NCBI GenBank assembly: GCA_036641395.1
Contig: JAVWEY010000016.1
Span: 1 to 35,524, forward strand
Source of the DNA: JAVXTH01 sp036641395
GTDB taxonomy: Bacteria; Bacillota_I; Bacilli_A; Erysipelotrichales; Erysipelotrichaceae
Direction of reading: 5' to 3'
Length of the DNA: 35,524 bases
Every line of letters begins with the position of its first letter. Position 1 is the first letter of the stretch. A program made the translations under genes and the position numbers. The notes beneath the pieces were generated by a model, which saw only the letters and a list, made by a program, of their open reading frames with translations, did not search any database and was not told the origin of the DNA. Below are positions 15,373 through 22,568 of the stretch, piece by piece.

Positions 15373-16362
15373 ATGGAATATACAAAACGACTTCATTACT
15401 TAAAGGAACATAAGGAAATCGATAGGCAAGATAATCAAGAAATAGAAGTGCGCTATGCAGATGAAATGCGTGGATGTCTAGATTCTTTTGATTATGGTAG
15501 ACTTGCTAGTATAGTAGGTGCACGCGATTTAAGTAAAAATGCGTTGGTTGTAAGTGAGCGAAGTGTCCACTGTAAGGATCGTGATATTCCAATTCTTGTT
15601 TATGTAAGTGAAAAAGTAGAAGGTAAAGTACCTTGTATATTATATATTCATGGTGGTGGTTATGTGAGTGGAGATCATTGGAAGATGCATCAACCTTGTA
15701 AAGCACTCTGCTATAAGAGTGGTGCCATTGTCGTGAATATTGATTATCGCTTAGCACCATTACATCCCTACCCAGATGGCTTTCAAGATTGTTTAGCGGT
15801 ATTGGATTGGATTTATAAAGAAGAAGTATTGCCGATTGATAAAACTAAAATATGCATTGTTGGTGATTCAGCAGGAGCAGGACTTGGTGGAGCTTGTAGT
15901 TTGTGGCATCGTGACCATAATTTGTTTCCAATTGCTTATCAAGCCTTATTATATCCAAGTGTTTTATTAAAAGAAAATAAACAGTATCCTTGGGATTTAA
16001 ATGATTATAATATTGAAAAAGATCGCATTGAAATCTTACAATCAATGATGGAGATAAAAGCTTTGATTTATTCTTTGGAAGTTGTTTATTTACTTAATTC
16101 AAATGGTTGGGAAGATCCTTATGCTAGTATTTATTTGGCAAGTACAAACAAGCAATTACCTAAAACATTGCTTGTAACATGTGAATTTGATTATTTAAGA
16201 AAACAAGATGAATGGTATGCGAAAGCACTAAGAGAAGATGGTGTTGATTGTCGCTTGATTCGCTATGGTGGTATGAAACATGCGTTTTTTGACCACTGTG
16301 GATATTATCCCCAAGCGGAAGATGTTATCGATGAAATTGTAAGCGATATAAATAAGTTATAA
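15373..16362 (+). CDS. Alpha/beta hydrolase of the HSL type (carboxylesterase-like)
   Basis: A 329-residue hydrolase. H93-GGG forms the oxyanion-hole motif of the hormone-sensitive-lipase family, and GDSAG (S166 nucleophile) is the nucleophile elbow. CEFDYLRKQ and GGMKHAFFDH supply the acid and the catalytic His near the C-terminus. It has no signal peptide, so it is cytoplasmic. Substrate is probably an ester of a short or medium acyl group, but this cannot be read from the sequence. It lies 14 bases behind the ABC-F gene, with GAGAGGAATTG spanning the gap as its ribosome-binding site; a functional link with the ABC-F protein is not obvious. Confidence 0.88.
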   Translation: MEYTKRLHYLKEHKEIDRQDNQEIEVRYADEMRGCLDSFDYGRLASIVGARDLSKNALVVSERSVHCKDRDIPILVYVSEKVEGKVPCILYIHGGGYVSGDHWKMHQPCKALCYKSGAIVVNIDYRLAPLHPYPDGFQDCLAVLDWIYKEEVLPIDKTKICIVGDSAGAGLGGACSLWHRDHNLFPIAYQALLYPSVLLKENKQYPWDLNDYNIEKDRIEILQSMMEIKALIYSLEVVYLLNSNGWEDPYASIYLASTNKQLPKTLLVTCEFDYLRKQDEWYAKALREDGVDCRLIRYGGMKHAFFDHCGYYPQAEDVIDEIVSDINKL

Positions 16363-16497
16363 TTTTAAAACTACTAGGTAGTGTCATGCAAATCGCAATC
16401 AACAAGCAAGAAAAGAACATTAATTTAGGGGTATTGTTTTGATTCTGTTTCTTGATTTATCAAAAACAAAAGAACATAAAACAAGCGAATAACATAA

Positions 16498-16544
16498 AAG
16501 CGTAATTGCTTATTTTATATTCTAATTACGCTTCTTATTTATTT
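16498..16544 (+). terminator. Terminator-like hairpin after the esterase gene
   Basis: AAGCGTAATT (16498-16507) pairs with AATTACGCTT (16524-16533) around a 16-base loop, followed by CTTATTTATTT. It lies 135 bases after the stop; the interval between shows nothing recognisable. Confidence 0.6.
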
Positions 16545-16555
16545 AAAAAATGTGA

Positions 16556-16584
16556 TTGTATCCCACTCATACGCATGCTATAAT
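16556..16584 (+). promoter_or_regulatory. Promoter of yitT-like gene
   Basis: TTGTAT (16556-16561), 17-base spacer, TATAAT (16579-16584) with an upstream TG (extended -10). Confidence 0.8.
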
Positions 16585-16614
16585 AGCCTACGTACGAAAA
16601 GAGGAGGTAGTAAT

Positions 16615-17496
16615 ATGCGATTAAAGGCAATTGATGATATTACAGATTATATATTAGTTATTTTTGGTGCTTTACTTTTTGCTTTGGCATGTAATTTATT
16701 TATTATTCCTCTTGATTTATATAACGGTGGGTTAATTGGTATTGCGCAATTAATACGTGCTTTTATTATTCATGTTGGACCAGTAAGTTTCTCTAGTGGT
16801 ATTGATATCACTGGAATTATTAACTTTTTATTAAATGTACCTTTATTAATTTTAGCTTATAAAAACATTTCAAGAAAATTCTTTACTAAAACCGTTGTGA
16901 ATGTAATCTTTCAGACAATTTTTCTAACTTTAATTCCAATTCCTGCTGTACCGATTTTAACCGACTTATTAGCGGCCTGCTTGATTGGTGGTATTATTGC
17001 CGGGATTGGAGTAGGACTTACTTTAAGAAGCGGTGGAAGCAGTGGTGGAGTTGATATTTTAGGTGTTTACTTCACGATGAAATATGCGGACTTCAGTGTA
17101 GGTAAATTAGCGGTTGGTGTTAACTTACTTGTATACTTTATCTGTGCATTTGCTTTTCAATTACCGATTGCTATTTATTCGATTATTTATAGTTTCTGTA
17201 TGTCATTAGTTGTTGATAAGATTCACTATCAAAATATTAATATGACAGCAATGATCTTCACAAAGCGAACAGGTGTTGATAAATCAATTATGAAAACATT
17301 AAGTCGTGGGGTAACCTATTGGAAGGGCAGTGGTGCTTACACGGATGAAGATACTTATATCTTAGTAACAGTTGTTTCTAAATATGAAGTTAATCGAGTC
17401 AAGAAATTAGTTCATGAAATTGATCCACAAGCGTTTATTATCTTTAATGAAGGAATGAGTGTTAGTGGAAACTTTGAGAAACGATTATCAACTTAA
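16615..17496 (+). CDS. YitT family membrane protein
   Basis: A 293-residue integral membrane protein. The N-terminal part has five or six hydrophobic segments with the family pattern (ALACNLFIIPLDLYNGGLIG; GIGVGLTLRSGGSSGGVDIL), followed by a cytoplasmic DUF2179 domain (MTAMIFTKR, then GVTYWKGSGAYT, ILVTVVSKYE). The family is widespread in Bacillota, with several copies per genome; transport has been proposed but no general substrate is known. The start at 16615 follows GAGGAGG and lies after the predicted promoter; a longer frame back to 16552 starts upstream of the promoter and is rejected. It has its own terminator that overlaps the stop codon. Confidence 0.92.
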   Translation: MRLKAIDDITDYILVIFGALLFALACNLFIIPLDLYNGGLIGIAQLIRAFIIHVGPVSFSSGIDITGIINFLLNVPLLILAYKNISRKFFTKTVVNVIFQTIFLTLIPIPAVPILTDLLAACLIGGIIAGIGVGLTLRSGGSSGGVDILGVYFTMKYADFSVGKLAVGVNLLVYFICAFAFQLPIAIYSIIYSFCMSLVVDKIHYQNINMTAMIFTKRTGVDKSIMKTLSRGVTYWKGSGAYTDEDTYILVTVVSKYEVNRVKKLVHEIDPQAFIIFNEGMSVSGNFEKRLST

Positions 17497-17522
17497 GCAT
17501 GGAATTCATGCTTTTTTTTTGC
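17495..17522 (+). terminator. Terminator of yitT-like gene
   Basis: AAGCATG (17495-17501) pairs with CATGCTT (17506-17512) and is followed by about nine T; the first arm overlaps the stop codon. Confidence 0.9.
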
Positions 17523-17564
17523 TTATAGATAATATATTTAATAATACTTCTAACATTTTAAGCA

Positions 17565-17762
17565 ATGTTTGCTTATTTAGAACAGACCCCAATCATCGAC
17601 ATCAAAAAAACTGCATCCGTGCTAAAGACTTCTTATAATACTACCGATAATGCTGTTAAACGGCTCATTAAACTAGGTATACTTATTCCGGTAGATAATG
17701 CTCGGCGTGAACGTAGTTTTGCCTACGAGGAATATTTAGAAATCTTTCGTAAAGATACGTAA
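17565..17762 (+). pseudogene. Remnant of a Fic-family protein (C-terminal winged helix only)
   Basis: The 65-residue frame reads like the C-terminal winged helix-turn-helix of Fic/DOC-type AMP-transferase proteins (LEQTPIIDIKKTASVL, then AVKRLIKLGIL, then RSFAYEEYLEIF). The Fic catalytic core, which would lie upstream (HxFxDGNGR), is missing. A stop codon lies one codon before the first ATG, there is no ribosome-binding site, and the upstream 50 bases are AT-rich sequence just behind the yitT terminator. The simplest reading is the tail of a deleted gene. A small stand-alone DNA-binding protein is less likely but cannot be excluded. Confidence 0.65.
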
Positions 17763-17766
17763 AATT

Positions 17767-17818
17767 ACAAATACAATAAACCGCCGTTTCATTAAAGCAA
17801 ACGGCGGTTACTATTTGT
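17767..17818 (-). terminator. Strong hairpin terminating the pantothenate operon
   Basis: AACCGCCGTTT (17779-17789) pairs with AAACGGCGGTT (17799-17809), an 11-pair GC-rich stem; outer bases ACAAATA (17767-17773) and TATTTGT (17812-17818) also pair. The T-rich side (TTTATTGTATTTG) is on the minus strand, after coaX. Confidence 0.75.
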
Positions 17819-17835
17819 ATATGGATATTTAATCT

Positions 17836-18612
17836 CTAGTGTTCAATACCTTTATATTTTTCATAGATAACTTTTAATCCCTTAAAAGTTAAATCAGGAT
17901 CATAGATATCAATTAAATCGGTTTCTTTATATAAGATCCTACCTAGCCCACCCGTTGATACAACTTTCATATCTACCTTTAAGGCTTCTTTAAACTTCTT
18001 TATAATATATTCACATTGCCCGATATAACCATATACTAGACCAGCCTGCATACTTGATACAGTATTTTTAGTTAATATGCTATTTGGTTTCTTGATTTCT
18101 ATTTCTTGAAGTTTGGCAGCTTGGGTCCATAATGCTTGGGCACTTATCTCAATTCCAGGGGCAATGACTCCATATTGAAAGGTTGTATCAGCTGCGATAA
18201 AATCATAAGTTGTCGCTGTTCCAAAATCAATAACAAGGACAGGTCCACCATAACAATAATACGCACCTGCAGCATCAACAATGCGGTCAGCACCTAATTG
18301 ACGAGGGGAATCAGTTTGAATGGAGATACCAGTGCGAATACCTGGGCCAATAATGATTGGTTCTATTTTCAAGTACTTACGAACACCATTCATAAATGAG
18401 TGCATTACTTTAGGTACAACACTTGATATAATAACATCTTCAACATCTTCTACGATTACATTACTAGCGTTTAAAAAGGTGTAAATTTGCATTCCATATT
18501 CATCACTTGTTCGTTTAAGTTTTGTGGTTAAGCGAAAGCTTCCTAATAATTCATCTTTCTTATAAACGCCCATGGAAATGTTTGTGTTGCCGATATCTAT
18601 AACGATTAACAT
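17836..18612 (-). CDS. coaX: Type III pantothenate kinase
   Basis: A 258-residue kinase of the ASKHA fold that phosphorylates pantothenate, the first step of CoA synthesis. N-terminal phosphate loop DIGNTNISMGVY (from D6), PRQLGADRIVDAAGAYY, the second phosphate motif VIDFGTATTYDFI and the C-terminal STGGLGRIL are all present. Length is typical. Type III kinases need a monovalent cation and are not feedback-inhibited by CoA, which makes control at the level of expression more important. It is the third gene of the panT-coaBC-coaX operon, 10 bases after coaBC. Confidence 0.96.
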   Translation of the reverse strand: MLIVIDIGNTNISMGVYKKDELLGSFRLTTKLKRTSDEYGMQIYTFLNASNVIVEDVEDVIISSVVPKVMHSFMNGVRKYLKIEPIIIGPGIRTGISIQTDSPRQLGADRIVDAAGAYYCYGGPVLVIDFGTATTYDFIAADTTFQYGVIAPGIEISAQALWTQAAKLQEIEIKKPNSILTKNTVSSMQAGLVYGYIGQCEYIIKKFKEALKVDMKVVSTGGLGRILYKETDLIDIYDPDLTFKGLKVIYEKYKGIEH

Positions 18613-18622
18613 AATAATTCCT

Positions 18623-19816
18623 CTATCTTCCTAATAGAATTGTATTTGCTTGTTTCAATATAATGGTTGCTAAATCTAACTTACTCATCTTTTCTAATTC
18701 TTCGATATGTTCTCTAGTGATGATCATTGCGACGTTGGTATCACCTTTAAATCCAGCTCCTTCAACAAATAAATTGTTGGCTATCATCATATCTGCATTT
18801 TTTTCAACTAATTTTTGTTGAGCGTTTTTTAATAAATCACAAGTTTCCATGGCAAAGCCACATAATACTTGTTTTTTGCTAATATGCTCACCTAACCATT
18901 TTAAGATATCTTCATTTTTTTCTAAAGATAAATTTAAGGTTGTCGCTTGCTTTTTGATTTTATTCTTGGCAATATTACTACTTCGATAATCTCCAACCGC
19001 CGCCGCTTTGATAATAATATCTTGATCTTTATAATGATCCTGCATTGCTTCCATCATTTGTTGGGCACTAATTACAGGTATTATCTTTACTCCTTGAGGA
19101 TAAGGAAGCGAGGTAGGTCCACTGATAAGTGTAACATCTCCACCCATCCGTTTGGCAATTGTGGCAAGTGCATAGCCCATTTTACCAGTGGAATGATTTG
19201 TGATATAACGTACCGGATCAAGCGCTTCTTGGGTTGGACCAGCACTAATGCATATCTTTTTACCACTTAATATTTTGTCTACATAAAGCGCATCTTCGAT
19301 TTCTTCCATAATGATATCTAATCCTGCAAGTTTTCCTTTTCCTTGATCACCACATGCTAAAAAGCCATGATCAGGTTCAATGATTTTCATTCCAAAGGAT
19401 TTGCAGGTTTCAATATTTTGCTGAGTAATCGGATTTTCATACATACCTGTATTCATTGCTGGAGCAATTATTTTAGGACACTTGCACGCTAAAAAAGTTG
19501 TTGTTAACATATCGTCGGCTAAGCCGTGTGCTACCTTCGCAATGACATTGGCCGTTGCTGGTACAATCACAAAGGCACTTGCTTTCTTTGCGATACTGAT
19601 ATGGTGGACATCGTGGTGTTCAACACTGGCAAAGGTATCAATCATTACCCCATGTCCACTAAGGGCTTCAAAACTAAGCGGGGCAACAAATTCACAAGCG
19701 TTTTTACTCATTATGACTTCTACATCATAACCTTTTTTGATTAAATCCGATGTTAATTGAATACTTTTAAAGGCAGCAATGCCACCAGTGATTCCCAAAA
19801 CAATTGTTTGTTTCAT
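18623..19816 (-). CDS. coaBC: Bifunctional phosphopantothenoylcysteine decarboxylase/synthetase
   Basis: A 397-residue fusion. The N-terminal flavoprotein (CoaC, about residues 1-185) shows GITGGIAAFKS, the active-site His region HHDVHHISIAKKA, PAMNTGMY and ACGDQGKGKLA; it decarboxylates 4'-phosphopantothenoyl-cysteine. The C-terminal part (CoaB, about 186-397) starts ICISAGPTQEALDPVRYITN and has KAAAVGDYR and the KKNED-type motif LEKNEDIL; it joins phosphopantothenate and cysteine with CTP. The protein is cytoplasmic and its product enters CoA synthesis. It begins 4 bases after panT and is followed by coaX, so import, phosphorylation and the next two steps are encoded together. Confidence 0.96.
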   Translation of the reverse strand: MKQTIVLGITGGIAAFKSIQLTSDLIKKGYDVEVIMSKNACEFVAPLSFEALSGHGVMIDTFASVEHHDVHHISIAKKASAFVIVPATANVIAKVAHGLADDMLTTTFLACKCPKIIAPAMNTGMYENPITQQNIETCKSFGMKIIEPDHGFLACGDQGKGKLAGLDIIMEEIEDALYVDKILSGKKICISAGPTQEALDPVRYITNHSTGKMGYALATIAKRMGGDVTLISGPTSLPYPQGVKIIPVISAQQMMEAMQDHYKDQDIIIKAAAVGDYRSSNIAKNKIKKQATTLNLSLEKNEDILKWLGEHISKKQVLCGFAMETCDLLKNAQQKLVEKNADMMIANNLFVEGAGFKGDTNVAMIITREHIEELEKMSKLDLATIILKQANTILLGR

Positions 19817-19820
19817 GATT

Positions 19821-20447
19821 TCACCTCATATTTGTTTTAATAAATGGTGTGATTGCTTTCACAACTCCAAGTACAATAAAGGCACCAAGAAATGCTTCAA
19901 CAATCCCATTGGTTGTAACAACAACCATTAATGACTTAATTAATAAATCATAAGCTATATTGGTAACAGCAGCATAGGCTTCTCCAAAGAAGAAATAAAT
20001 GCCACTCATTACTAAAACTGTATTGGTTAAGGTACCAGCAACTGCCGCTAAAATGATGGCAACTACATCCTTAACATGTTTTTTAATTAATAATTGATAA
20101 ATCAGGGCAGCGACAACACCAATTAAAATGCGTGGTACAATCGCAATTAGTAAACTTGAAAAATTTCCGGATACTCCACCTATGGTAATAAATGGTGAAA
20201 AAATAAATGAAGTTGGAATTGGCATCATCGTGGCTCTAAAAACAGATGTTAAGCCAAATACTAGGCCGAGGATGGCGCCATCTTTTACTCCCATGACAAT
20301 ACCAACGATGATAACTGGAATATGTAAGGTAGTCATATTCATAAAGCCTAATGGTATGTAGCCTAGGGGTGTAAAGGTTAAAAGTAATTCAATTGAAATA
20401 AACATTGCCATCAGAGCTAACCTCATGGTCTTTTTTTTACGGTTCAT
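19821..20447 (-). CDS. panT: ECF transporter S component, probably for pantothenate
   Basis: A 208-residue membrane protein with about six hydrophobic segments and a basic N-terminus (MNRKKKTMRLALMAMFISIE) carrying the Ala/Met-rich first helix of ECF substrate-binding (S) components. GIVMGVKDGAILGLVFGLTS is the conserved second-third helix region of the family. S components bind a vitamin and use a shared energising module (EcfA1A2T), which is not in this window. The substrate is inferred from the operon: coaBC and coaX follow 4 bases behind, which points to pantothenate (PanT). GGAGGAG lies 5 bases before the ATG. It is preceded by a folded leader of about 125 bases. Confidence 0.85.
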   Translation of the reverse strand: MNRKKKTMRLALMAMFISIELLLTFTPLGYIPLGFMNMTTLHIPVIIVGIVMGVKDGAILGLVFGLTSVFRATMMPIPTSFIFSPFITIGGVSGNFSSLLIAIVPRILIGVVAALIYQLLIKKHVKDVVAIILAAVAGTLTNTVLVMSGIYFFFGEAYAAVTNIAYDLLIKSLMVVVTTNGIVEAFLGAFIVLGVVKAITPFIKTNMR

Positions 20448-20463
20448 AAAACTCCTCCACTGT

Positions 20464-20573
20464 CACTCCCAAAAAGGGATGTGTCGTATAATTTGGTTCT
20501 AGTTCATTTCTTAATTCAACTTTGTTTGCTTACTGTCAATCGATCAATAGCAGTAGAATTAAGATGCTAGAAC
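20464..20573 (-). promoter_or_regulatory. Structured 5' leader of panT-coaBC-coaX, candidate cis-regulatory RNA
   Basis: From its first bases the predicted transcript can fold. A strand at 20573-20556 (GTTCTAGCATCTTAATTC) pairs along its full length with 20517-20496, which has two extra AA bulges. Inside it a small hairpin TACTG/CAGTA (20555-20531) is enclosed. A second hairpin at 20483-20464 (CAC-A-TCCC with GGGA-GTG, loop TTTTT, one bulged A) lies just before the ribosome-binding site. No T run follows, so any control would more likely act on translation or RNA stability than by attenuation. The bulged-adenine stem and the pantothenate genes recall the 'pan' motif of Bacillota; identity with it is unproven. 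Confidence 0.5.
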
Positions 20574-20580
20574 TTGCTTT

Positions 20581-20609
20581 ATTATATACCAAATCAATTT
20601 TCAAAACAA
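20581..20609 (-). promoter_or_regulatory. Promoter of panT operon
   Basis: Minus strand TTGTTT (20604-20609), 17-base spacer, TATAAT (20581-20586). The start falls near 20574, exactly at the foot of the leader stem. Confidence 0.7.
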
Positions 20610-20627
20610 TAATTAATTCATTCACAA

Positions 20628-20658
20628 GCAAAAAGAAAAGAAGCAAATACGCTTCTTT
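20628..20658 (-). terminator. Terminator of the 47-residue peptide gene
   Basis: AAAGAAGC (20637-20644) pairs with GCTTCTTT (20651-20658); on the minus strand it is followed by TCTTTTTG. Confidence 0.85.
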
Positions 20659-20664
20659 ATGAAT

Positions 20665-20808
20665 TTAGTCAATATTTTTCTTGTTCTTACGAGCAGGATT
20701 TCGCGTTTTTAAAAGATAGGCAATGCTTATAATCACAAAACCTAAGATACATGTCTTAATATTAAAGACTAATAATATCCCGATTACGAATAATATGTCT
20801 ATGTCCAT
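20665..20808 (-). CDS. 47-residue membrane peptide
   Basis: A small gene of 47 codons. The product starts MDIDILFVIGILLVFNIK, has hydrophobic stretches at about residues 5-16 and 19-33, and ends in a strongly basic tail (KTRNPARKNKKNID), so it is a small membrane peptide with a likely cytoplasmic tail. GAGGG lies about 13 bases upstream of the ATG. A possible promoter (TTGAAT, 16 bases, TATAAT on the minus strand) lies in the gap shared with nnr, and a clear terminator lies 6 bases after the stop. Having its own promoter and terminator argues that it is expressed. No known family was recognised. Confidence 0.6.
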   Translation of the reverse strand: MDIDILFVIGILLVFNIKTCILGFVIISIAYLLKTRNPARKNKKNID

Positions 20809-20913
20809 ATAGTAGATGATTCCCTCTTTCTTTATATTTATATGTTATTTCTTCGTTCTTATTATATAATAAATATATATTAATTCAAGTGATAATAAAA
20901 AGTAGGTGGACTT

Positions 20914-22425
20914 ATGTTAGTTTTAAATGAAAAAGATAGTAAAAGTATCGATCAAATTGCAATTAAAAATGCTTTTACATCATCAATGCTTATGGAACGT
21001 GCTGCTGGTGAAATAAAATCAGAAATATTAAAGATGGAAAAGATTAAAAATATTATGATTGTTTGTGGCCCTGGTAATAATGGTGGGGATGGTTTTGCCC
21101 TTGCACGTTTATTAGATTCCCATATTTATAATATTTATTTATTCTGTCCAGTTGCATATGATGAAATGAGTAAAGATGAAAAAGAACAGGTTGATATGCT
21201 TCCACGTGATTATATCATTCACCATGAACTTATTGATGCTGATTTTAAAGATATGGATATCATTGTCGATGCTTTATTTGGGATTGGGTTAAATAAAGAA
21301 ATTAGTGGTGTTTATGAAACATGGATTGATTTAATAAATAAGGCAAACACTTATGTAATAAGTGTTGATATCGCAAGTGGAATTGATGTGAATAGTGGAC
21401 AGGTATTAGGTTGTGCAGTGAAGGCAAATATAACAATCAGCTTTCATAGTTACAAAATCGGTCAATTGTTGTATCCAGGTAAGGAATATAGTGGTGAAAT
21501 TATTGTTCGTAGTCTTGGTATTTCAAATACTGATTTTCATCCATCCTCATTAGTATACCTTATGGATGAAGCGCTAGCTCGTACATTGTTACCAATAAGA
21601 ATTGCTCATTCTCATAAAGGAAGTTATGGAAAGGTAATTGGTGTTGGTGGTAGTAATACGATGCGCGGAGCATTGTTGTTAGCAGGAGATGGCTGTTTAC
21701 ATGTAGGGGTTGGAATACTTAGTTTGGCTAGTCCTGCATCACTTCAAAGTAATAGTCTTTCATTAAGAAGTGCAATGAGCGTAGGACTTGATGATGTATT
21801 AGGTGAATTTTGTGGTAATGCTCCAAAACAATTAGAAGAAGAATTGAGTAAATATGATGTTTGTTTTATTGGAAATGGATTAGGTAGAAGTGATACATGT
21901 AAAGCAATGGTTAAAATGGTATTAAATCAAAGCAAAAATTGTGTTATAGATGGGGATGCATTATATGAACTAGCATCCTTGTTACCATTTTTAAATAAAA
22001 GCAAAGGTAATATCATTTTAACTCCGCATTTAAAAGAATTTAGTAGATTAATTCACCAAGATATTTCTACCATTGAAAAAGATTTAATTAAATATGGAAC
22101 ATCCTTTATTAAAGATTATCCAAATGTTACTTTAGTTTTAAAGGGAGATACAACGATCATCTTTGATGCCTCTAATATTTATCTTTGTACACTTGGTAAT
22201 CATGCACTTAGTAAAGGGGGAAGTGGTGATATATTATGTGGTATGATAGCAGGCTTATTAGCTCAACATTTAAAACCAATTGAGGCTGCAAGTCTGGCTG
22301 TTTATCTTCATGGATTAAGTGCTGATTTATTAATTAAAAATCATAGTGCTTATACGATTCAGATGGATGATATAATTAATGGATTAGATGCTGCCTTTTT
22401 AAAGATTGAAAGTAGAATGAAATAG
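20914..22425 (+). CDS. nnr: Bifunctional NAD(P)H-hydrate epimerase/dehydratase
   Basis: A 503-residue metabolite-repair enzyme. The N-terminal NnrE (YjeF_N) domain, about residues 1-215, has the Rossmann-like GPGNNGGDGFALARLL and DALFGIG and interconverts the R and S forms of NAD(P)H hydrate. The C-terminal NnrD domain (about 225-503) has HKGSYGKVIGVGGS, ILTPHLKEFSRL and GNHALSKGGSGDIL, the ADP-dependent dehydratase site with the ribokinase-like GSGD. Together they restore damaged NADH and NADPH. The usual GNxxMATGGSGD reads GNHALSKGGSGD here. AGGTGG lies before the ATG. The last codons form an arm of the terminator. Confidence 0.95.
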   Translation: MLVLNEKDSKSIDQIAIKNAFTSSMLMERAAGEIKSEILKMEKIKNIMIVCGPGNNGGDGFALARLLDSHIYNIYLFCPVAYDEMSKDEKEQVDMLPRDYIIHHELIDADFKDMDIIVDALFGIGLNKEISGVYETWIDLINKANTYVISVDIASGIDVNSGQVLGCAVKANITISFHSYKIGQLLYPGKEYSGEIIVRSLGISNTDFHPSSLVYLMDEALARTLLPIRIAHSHKGSYGKVIGVGGSNTMRGALLLAGDGCLHVGVGILSLASPASLQSNSLSLRSAMSVGLDDVLGEFCGNAPKQLEEELSKYDVCFIGNGLGRSDTCKAMVKMVLNQSKNCVIDGDALYELASLLPFLNKSKGNIILTPHLKEFSRLIHQDISTIEKDLIKYGTSFIKDYPNVTLVLKGDTTIIFDASNIYLCTLGNHALSKGGSGDILCGMIAGLLAQHLKPIEAASLAVYLHGLSADLLIKNHSAYTIQMDDIINGLDAAFLKIESRMK

Positions 22426-22438
22426 TTCTACTTTTTTA
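22411..22438 (+). terminator. Terminator of nnr with the stop codon in its loop
   Basis: AGTAGAA (22411-22417) pairs with TTCTACT (22426-22432), followed by TTTTTT; the TAG stop (22423-22425) is in the loop. Confidence 0.85.
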
Positions 22439-22529
22439 TAAAGCGTTTCTAAGCAACTTAAAAACATTTTTATATACAAGTCTTACTTTCTTGATTACGA
22501 AGCACTATTGACGTTTATATGGCTCTAAG

Positions 22530-22561
22530 AGTAAAAAAAACGAAACCCGAAGGTCTCGTTT
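22530..22561 (-). terminator. UUCG-loop terminator of the NlpC/P60 gene
   Basis: Minus strand AAACGAGACC, TTCG, GGTTTCGTTT (22561-22538), then a T run. Confidence 0.92.
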
Positions 22562-22568
22562 ATATAAT

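Noticed and set aside
16552..16614. Longer start for the YitT-like protein
   Set aside because: It precedes the near-consensus promoter at 16556-16584, and the ATG at 16615 has a GAGGAGG site.
18947..19744. Several plus-strand frames opposite coaBC
   Set aside because: coaBC is complete with all family motifs on the minus strand; the antisense frames have no ribosome-binding sites.
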